A stretch of DNA of 26,950 nt from CAZWDL01 sp964632995 (GTDB taxonomy: Bacteria > Bacteroidota > Bacteroidia > Chitinophagales > Saprospiraceae): contig CAZWDL010000102.1 in NCBI GenBank assembly GCA_964632995.1, forward strand, positions 1 through 26,950, read 5' to 3'. This document shows positions 23,930-26,950 of the stretch, one piece after another; position 1 is the stretch's first letter, and each line of letters starts with the position of its first letter. Below the pieces are notes generated by a model that was not told the origin of the DNA, made no database searches, and saw only the letters and a list, made by a program, of their open reading frames with translations. The position numbers and the translations under genes are program-made.

Positions 23930-26332
23930 ATGCCGGATAAAAAGCTAAGCCCCTCAGTAGAACTGGACGGCCTTAGGTCCAGCTCAGAAATTTTGAAAGA
24001 CTACCGCGTCTGTTGTTTGAGCCGGGAATTCAGTATTCTGGCGCGTCGGGAAGTACTGACCGGTAAAGCGAAGTTCGCTACCACCGACGATGGAAAGGAA
24101 CTTCTGCAGGTCGCCATGGCCAAAGCCTTTGAGCCCGGTGACTTTCGGGCGGGCTACTACCGGGGGCACACCCTCCTGCTGGCTCTGGGCCTGACAACTA
24201 TCGAAGAATTGCTGGCTCAGCTATACGCTGATCCGGAGCTGGATCCCTTCTCCGGCGGCCGGCAGATGCTCAACCATCACGCCACTCCGCTGGTCGATGA
24301 CAAGGGACGCTGGTTCACTCACACCGATACTTATAATATTTCCTCCGATATATCGACCACCGGCGGGCAGATGGCCCGCGGCCTGGGGCTGGCCTTTGCT
24401 TCTAAAAAATACCGGGAGGCGGAACAGCTGGGTGAAAATGGTTTTTCCAGGGGAGGGCGCGAGGTTTGCTTCGTCAACATTGGGGACGGCAGCACTTCGG
24501 AGGGAGCCTTCTGGGAAACGCTCAATGCGGCGGGCGTCATACAGGCGCCGATGGCTGTTTCGGTCTGGGACGACGGCTACGCCATTTCCGTTCCAACCGA
24601 TCAGCAGACGAGCAAAGGCAGTATTTCCGAAGCGGTGGCCGGCATGCAGCAGGAGAACGGCTCGAACGGTATCGATATCTATCAGGTAAAAGGTTGGGAC
24701 TACGAAGCCCTCTGCGAGGTATATCTCAGAGGCATCCATAAAATGCGGGGCAGCCACACGCCGGCATTATTTCACATTCAGGAGCTTACCCAGCCGCAGG
24801 GGCATTCTACCTCCGGCTCGCACGAACGCTATAAATCAAAGGAACGGCTCAACTGGGAACGGGTGCACGACTGCAACCTGCGTTTCCGGCAGTGGATTCT
24901 GAATAACGGCCACGCTGAGGAAGCCGAGCTCCTGGAAATTGAAGAAATTGCCGCCCGGGAGGTGAAAGCTGCCCGCGAACGCGCCTGGAACGCCTACGCC
25001 CTGCCGGTGCGCGCCGACCACCGCCTGCTGCTGCAGTTACTTCGCGACCTGCTGCCGCATACCAAACAATCGGATAAGGTAGAAGCCGCCCTAGAGGAAC
25101 TCCGTCGCTTGCGGTCCCCGGTGCGCAGCGATCTGGTGCGGATCGCCCGGCGGATACGCCGTCAGCTACGCCGGGAGACGCACGAGGCCAAAGACAACCT
25201 CGAAGCCTGGCTTCGGGGCGTGGTCCGCGATATGGAGCAGTATTACCATGCCGGCCTGTACAGCGAAACCGGAAAATCGGCCCTGTCGGTGCCGGTTGTG
25301 CCGCCTGCATACGACGCCAACCCTCCTGCGGTTAACGGCTACGAACTCATCAACGCTTTCTTCGACCGGGTCCTGGAAAAGCACCCCGAGCTCTACGCCT
25401 TCGGGGAGGATGTCGGCCGTATCGGTGACGTCAATCAAGGTTTTGCCGGACTGCAGGAGAAGTACGGCGCCCATCGCGTTTTCGACACCGGCATCCGGGA
25501 GTGGAGTATTGTCGGACAGGCCATCGGTATGGCCATGCGGGGCCTGCGTCCCATCGCCGAAATTCAGTATCTGGATTACCTTATCTACGCCCTTTCGCCG
25601 CTATCCGATGACCTGGCCACCCTGCGCTATCGCAGCAACGGCAGCCAGATCGCACCGGTGATCATTCGCACGCGTGGCCACCGCCTGGAAGGTATCTGGC
25701 ACTCGGGCTCCCCGATGGGGCTCTTGCTCAACTCCCTGCGTGGCATCTACATCCTCACTCCACGCAATTTTACCCAGGCTGCCGGCCTGTACAACACCAT
25801 GCTGCAGAGCGATGATCCCGCCCTGCTCATTGAATGCCTCAACGGCTACCGCCTAAAAGAGAACCTGCCCAGCAATCTGGGGGAATATACCGTGCCCCTC
25901 GGCGCGCCCGAAGTATTGCAGCGAGGCGAAGACCTTACTCTGGTCACCTACGGCTCCTGCGTCCGCATCGCGGAGACAGCCGTCCGGGAACTGCGGGAAG
26001 AGGGCATTTCCGTGGAGCTGATCGATGTGCAAACGCTCCTGCCTTTTGATCTGGAACACCAGATCCTCGACTCGGTGAAGAAAACCAACCGCCTGCTGAT
26101 CCTCGACGAGGACGTGCCCGGCGGGGCCTCGGCTTATATACTCCGTCACGTTCTGGAGGAACAAAACGCCTACCGTTACCTCGATTCCAAACCAGTCACC
26201 CTGACCGCCAAAGCGCATCGCCCGCCCTACGGATCGGACGGAGATTACTTTACCAAGCCGAACGTGGAGGATGTGTACGAGGCGATATTCGAGATGGTTC
26301 ATGAGGGGGAGCCGGAGAGGTTCGAGGCATGA
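23930..26332 (+). CDS. Fused E1 alpha/beta subunits of a 2-oxoacid dehydrogenase (branched-chain type)
   Basis: This 800-residue thiamine-diphosphate enzyme joins both E1 chains. The alpha part (about 30-300) has HHATPL, DISTTGGQMARGLGLA and the ThDP/Mg motif GDGSTSEGAFWETLNAA (185-201). A helical, Arg/Glu-rich stretch (about 305-465) follows. The beta part (about 468-790) has FGEDVGRIGDVNQG (491-504), a DTGIREWSIVGQAIGMAMRG segment, EIQYLDY, His591 in GIWHSGSP and VTYGSCV. It would decarboxylate branched-chain 2-oxoacids, or pyruvate, and pass the acyl group to a lipoyl E2 encoded elsewhere. Fused E1 enzymes are common in Bacteroidota. It is divergent from dnaJ across the 433-base regulatory gap. 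Confidence 0.92.
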   Translation: MPDKKLSPSVELDGLRSSSEILKDYRVCCLSREFSILARREVLTGKAKFATTDDGKELLQVAMAKAFEPGDFRAGYYRGHTLLLALGLTTIEELLAQLYADPELDPFSGGRQMLNHHATPLVDDKGRWFTHTDTYNISSDISTTGGQMARGLGLAFASKKYREAEQLGENGFSRGGREVCFVNIGDGSTSEGAFWETLNAAGVIQAPMAVSVWDDGYAISVPTDQQTSKGSISEAVAGMQQENGSNGIDIYQVKGWDYEALCEVYLRGIHKMRGSHTPALFHIQELTQPQGHSTSGSHERYKSKERLNWERVHDCNLRFRQWILNNGHAEEAELLEIEEIAAREVKAARERAWNAYALPVRADHRLLLQLLRDLLPHTKQSDKVEAALEELRRLRSPVRSDLVRIARRIRRQLRRETHEAKDNLEAWLRGVVRDMEQYYHAGLYSETGKSALSVPVVPPAYDANPPAVNGYELINAFFDRVLEKHPELYAFGEDVGRIGDVNQGFAGLQEKYGAHRVFDTGIREWSIVGQAIGMAMRGLRPIAEIQYLDYLIYALSPLSDDLATLRYRSNGSQIAPVIIRTRGHRLEGIWHSGSPMGLLLNSLRGIYILTPRNFTQAAGLYNTMLQSDDPALLIECLNGYRLKENLPSNLGEYTVPLGAPEVLQRGEDLTLVTYGSCVRIAETAVRELREEGISVELIDVQTLLPFDLEHQILDSVKKTNRLLILDEDVPGGASAYILRHVLEEQNAYRYLDSKPVTLTAKAHRPPYGSDGDYFTKPNVEDVYEAIFEMVHEGEPERFEA

Positions 26333-26587
26333 GAAGTTATGGAAACCCGGGAATACTGGGAAAGCAGTTCTTGTCGCCACCGCCAGGTTCTCCTTTCCCC
26401 AAGAAAAATTTTGAATCCTACCTCTTTTTATTACATTTATCTCTCCTCAATTAACCTGTCGGAATTTCCTTATACCAACCATTCAGGTCAGAAAAATATC
26501 AGGGCTCAGGTCCTTTCAGCGGGAACGTTGGAGTCACAGGAGGTCTGATTGATATCTGACATCTGATATCTAAATCAAAAGACACCT

Positions 26588-26950
26588 ATGCGGTATCTAT
26601 CCTTACTTTTGTTCTCTGGGCTGTTCTGTCTACTACTCTGCCCCGCCGATTCTGTTTATGGCCAGGGCGCCGTCGAAAAAGAGCCGGTTTTCGACGCCCG
26701 ATTTTACAACAAGCTGGAATGGCGCAACATCGGCCCCAAGCGCGGCGGTCGCTCGCTCGGCGCGGCGGGCAGTCCCGGCCGGCCCAACGAATACTACTTC
26801 GGCGCCACCGGCGGCGGCCTGTGGAAGACCGTCGACGGCGGCACCAACTGGTTTCCGGTAACCGATGGCCAGGTGACGAGCTCTTCGGTCGGGGCGGTGG
26901 CCGTGGCCGAAACCAACCCGGATGTCGTATACATCGGTATGGGCGAAGTG
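26588..26950 (+). CDS. Secreted sortilin/BNR-repeat 'glycosyl hydrolase-like' protein (5' part)
   Basis: The first 121 codons are present and the frame runs off the window edge. The start is an ATG followed by a signal peptide (RYLSLLLFSGLFCLLLC, cleavage near VYGQ). WRNIGPKRGGRS, YYFGATGGGLWKT, the Asp-box VDGGTNW, SSVGAVAVAETNPDVVYIGMGE match the N-terminus of the ~1000-residue exported VPS10/sortilin-type BNR proteins that are frequent in Bacteroidota. Their role (peptidase or carbohydrate-related, or binding) is not settled. The 255-base gap upstream contains three tandem 7-mers TGATATC/TGACATC/TGATATC (26550-26570) and no clear promoter. Confidence 0.88.
   Translation, partial: MRYLSLLLFSGLFCLLLCPADSVYGQGAVEKEPVFDARFYNKLEWRNIGPKRGGRSLGAAGSPGRPNEYYFGATGGGLWKTVDGGTNWFPVTDGQVTSSSVGAVAVAETNPDVVYIGMGEV

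Noticed and set aside
1..26950. CRISPR array, tRNA or rRNA genes
   Set aside because: No regularly spaced direct repeats and no recognisable tRNA or rRNA signatures were seen by eye.

Overview
The window looks like chromosomal DNA of a Bacteroidota bacterium, most likely from the Saprospiria/Lewinella-like branch. I infer this from the gene set: a fused E1 alpha/beta 2-oxoacid dehydrogenase, a large secreted sortilin/BNR-repeat protein, a SufU-type Fe-S protein, tandem-domain universal stress proteins, mostly weak Shine-Dalgarno sequences, and moderate GC. The species cannot be named from sequence alone. I see no rRNA, tRNA, CRISPR array, prophage or complete insertion sequence.

Left part (1-8 kb). 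The first 55 bases resemble the right end of an IS200/IS605-type element whose body lies outside the window. It abuts a ~200 bp imperfect palindromic repeat. Then come moeA (-), sufU (+), a four-helix-bundle PA2169-family gene (-), a PLP-dependent threonine/serine dehydratase (-), a TetR regulator (-) and a secreted YD-repeat-like protein (-). A 777-base non-coding stretch follows (5050-5826). It holds a second palindromic repeat and a possibly structured RNA region. Next is an xdhC to phyH-like pair (-). MoeA and XdhC both serve the molybdenum cofactor.

Middle part (8-14 kb). A MoaD/ThiS-like ubiquitin-fold protein ending in Gly-Gly sits directly upstream of a BNR beta-propeller protein that lacks a signal peptide. 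This two-gene unit is the most attractive candidate for an uncharacterised system. It is followed by a phosphodiester-glycosidase-like lipoprotein (-), an amidohydrolase with a C-terminal NTF2-like domain (+), and an ABC-2 type ATPase/permease pair (+).

Right part (14-24 kb) is a stress block. It has three tandem UspA paralogues (-) with Crp/Fnr-like boxes in front of the first, a periplasmic protein with six BON domains (-), a TVP38/TMEM64 membrane protein (+), a small DinD-like protein (-), and a dnaJ/cbpA-clpB chaperone operon (-). The chaperone operon is preceded by a perfect match to the sigma-54 promoter consensus and by a helically phased array of TGCCAAAATGGC-like sites. This points to enhancer-dependent control of these chaperone genes.

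The window ends with the fused E1 alpha/beta dehydrogenase (+) and the 5' end of a large secreted BNR/sortilin-type protein (+) that runs off the edge.
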